NCBI RefSeq assembly: GCF_003594875.1
Contig: NZ_QZEY01000022.1
Location: forward strand, 62,001-126,000
Reading direction: 5' to 3'
Origin: Bailinhaonella thermotolerans
Lineage (GTDB): Bacteria; Actinomycetota; Actinomycetes; Streptosporangiales; Streptosporangiaceae
Length of the DNA: 64,000 bases
The position numbers and the translations under genes are program-made. Position 1 is the stretch's first letter. Each line of letters starts with the position of its first letter. The notes under the pieces are model-generated. The model saw only the letters and a program-made list of their open reading frames with translations. It was not told where the DNA came from and did not search any database. Below are positions 63,640 through 64,000 of this stretch, piece after piece.

Positions 63640-64000
63640 TCAGGTGACGGAATACCCCGCCTCGACGGCTCCGGCCGTCAGCCGGTCGAGCCCGAAGGCG
63701 TCGGCCGGGCCGAGCGCCCCGCGCCCGTCCACGCCCTCCCCGGCCGCCGTGATCGCGCCCCAGGCCAGCAGCCGGGCCGTCACGTCGTACGGGTCGCCGC
63801 CGACGAGCTCGGCCGTCGCCAGCCGTTCGCCGCCCTGGCCGTACGCCTCGGCCACCACCTGGGAGGTCACCTCCGACGGCCCCGACGGCCCGCGTGAGGA
63901 CGTCCGCTCCACCCGGTCGGCCACGAGCCGCAGCGCCCTGCGCGCCCCGGGCAGCGCCGCCACGAACGGCGCGGCCTTGGCGGCGGGGCCGGCCATCCGC
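63640..64000 (-). CDS. C-terminal part of a saccharopine dehydrogenase/trans-acting enoyl reductase-like protein
   Basis: The frame is open to the right edge, so only the last 119 residues or so are visible. The pattern AAPFVAALPGARRALRLVAD, then GPSGPSEVTSQVVAEAYGQG, DPYDVTARLLAWGAITAAG and LGPADAFGLDRLTAGAVEAG fits the C-terminus of the large actinobacterial saccharopine-dehydrogenase-like NADP-binding family, which includes enoyl reductases acting with polyketide synthases. The N-terminal Rossmann domain is outside the window, so the assignment is tentative. Confidence 0.65.
   Translation of the reverse strand, partial: RMAGPAAKAAPFVAALPGARRALRLVADRVERTSSRGPSGPSEVTSQVVAEAYGQGGERLATAELVGGDPYDVTARLLAWGAITAAGEGVDGRGALGPADAFGLDRLTAGAVEAGYSVT

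Noticed and set aside
63547-63897. 116-codon plus-strand ORF near the right edge
   Set aside because: It overlaps the reductase-like gene antisense, has no SD, and becomes Arg/Gly/His-rich low complexity after 20 codons.

Overview
The window is chromosomal DNA of a very high G+C, filamentous-type actinomycete. The gene set (Lsr2, ClpC, DisA, a chaplin, a SAM-IV riboswitch, a c-di-AMP riboswitch, a small bS22-type ribosomal protein) and the gene order resemble Streptomyces and the Streptosporangiales/Thermomonosporaceae. The genus cannot be fixed from the sequence alone. Almost everything is core chromosome. There is no insertion sequence, prophage, integrase, CRISPR array, tRNA or rRNA that I can recognise. 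The unusual material lies in the intergenic spaces, which carry dispersed and tandem repeats, and in the regulatory leaders.

Layout. 1-5.9 kb: small basic ribosomal protein, excisionase-type HTH protein, phosphatase, AcuC deacetylase, secreted TAP-like peptidase, proline dehydrogenase. 6-9.3 kb: ProC, a TetR/isomerase pair, a methyltransferase. 9.3-16.3 kb: ABC-F protein behind a 5-codon leader ORF, RadA, DisA, a membrane-anchored protein, MutY. 16.3-21 kb: alkene reductase/TetR divergent pair, a DUF5987-like protein, a lone EboE-like protein, and repeat-rich spacers. 21.8-31.5 kb: ClpC, Lsr2, a small membrane protein, an RDD protein with a huge Q/G/Y-rich tail, an ArgA-type acetyltransferase, an NlpC/P60 hydrolase under a c-di-AMP riboswitch, a small LuxR-type HTH protein. 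31.8-41 kb: membrane protein, then lysS, coaX, a fused nadB-nadC, panD, panC and a DUF2520 dehydrogenase, all on the minus strand. 41-48.6 kb: chaplin, an NDUFAF7/MidA-like methyltransferase facing an orphan nuoD, a DUF4240 protein, a SAM-IV-controlled class V aminotransferase divergent from a cytochrome P450, a secreted protein. 48.8-59.7 kb: pentapeptide protein, then a minus-strand block read in the order dacB, zinc protease, tilS, hpt, ftsH, folE, folP, NTF2-like, folB, folK, DUF3180. 59.8-64 kb: ppa, a second NlpC/P60 hydrolase, a sigma-factor-like protein with a membrane-anchored tail, and the C-terminus of a reductase at the right edge.

How the genes fit together. NAD (nadBC), pantothenate/CoA (panC, panD, coaX) and tetrahydrofolate (folE, folP, folB, folK) synthesis form compact cofactor blocks, with several 4-base start/stop overlaps. 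DisA makes c-di-AMP, and a c-di-AMP riboswitch precedes the cell-wall hydrolase at 29.8 kb, so maker and sensor lie 16 kb apart. Proteostasis is represented by ClpC (with a ClgR-type site upstream) and FtsH. Fourteen start codons have a TAnnnT -10-like hexamer 6-8 nt upstream, which points to widespread leaderless transcription. Most attractive for follow-up: the leaderless MRYFL leader ORF before the ABC-F gene, the ~110 bp dispersed repeat that twice borders a tandem array, the NadB-NadC fusion, and the orphan NuoD/MidA-like pair.
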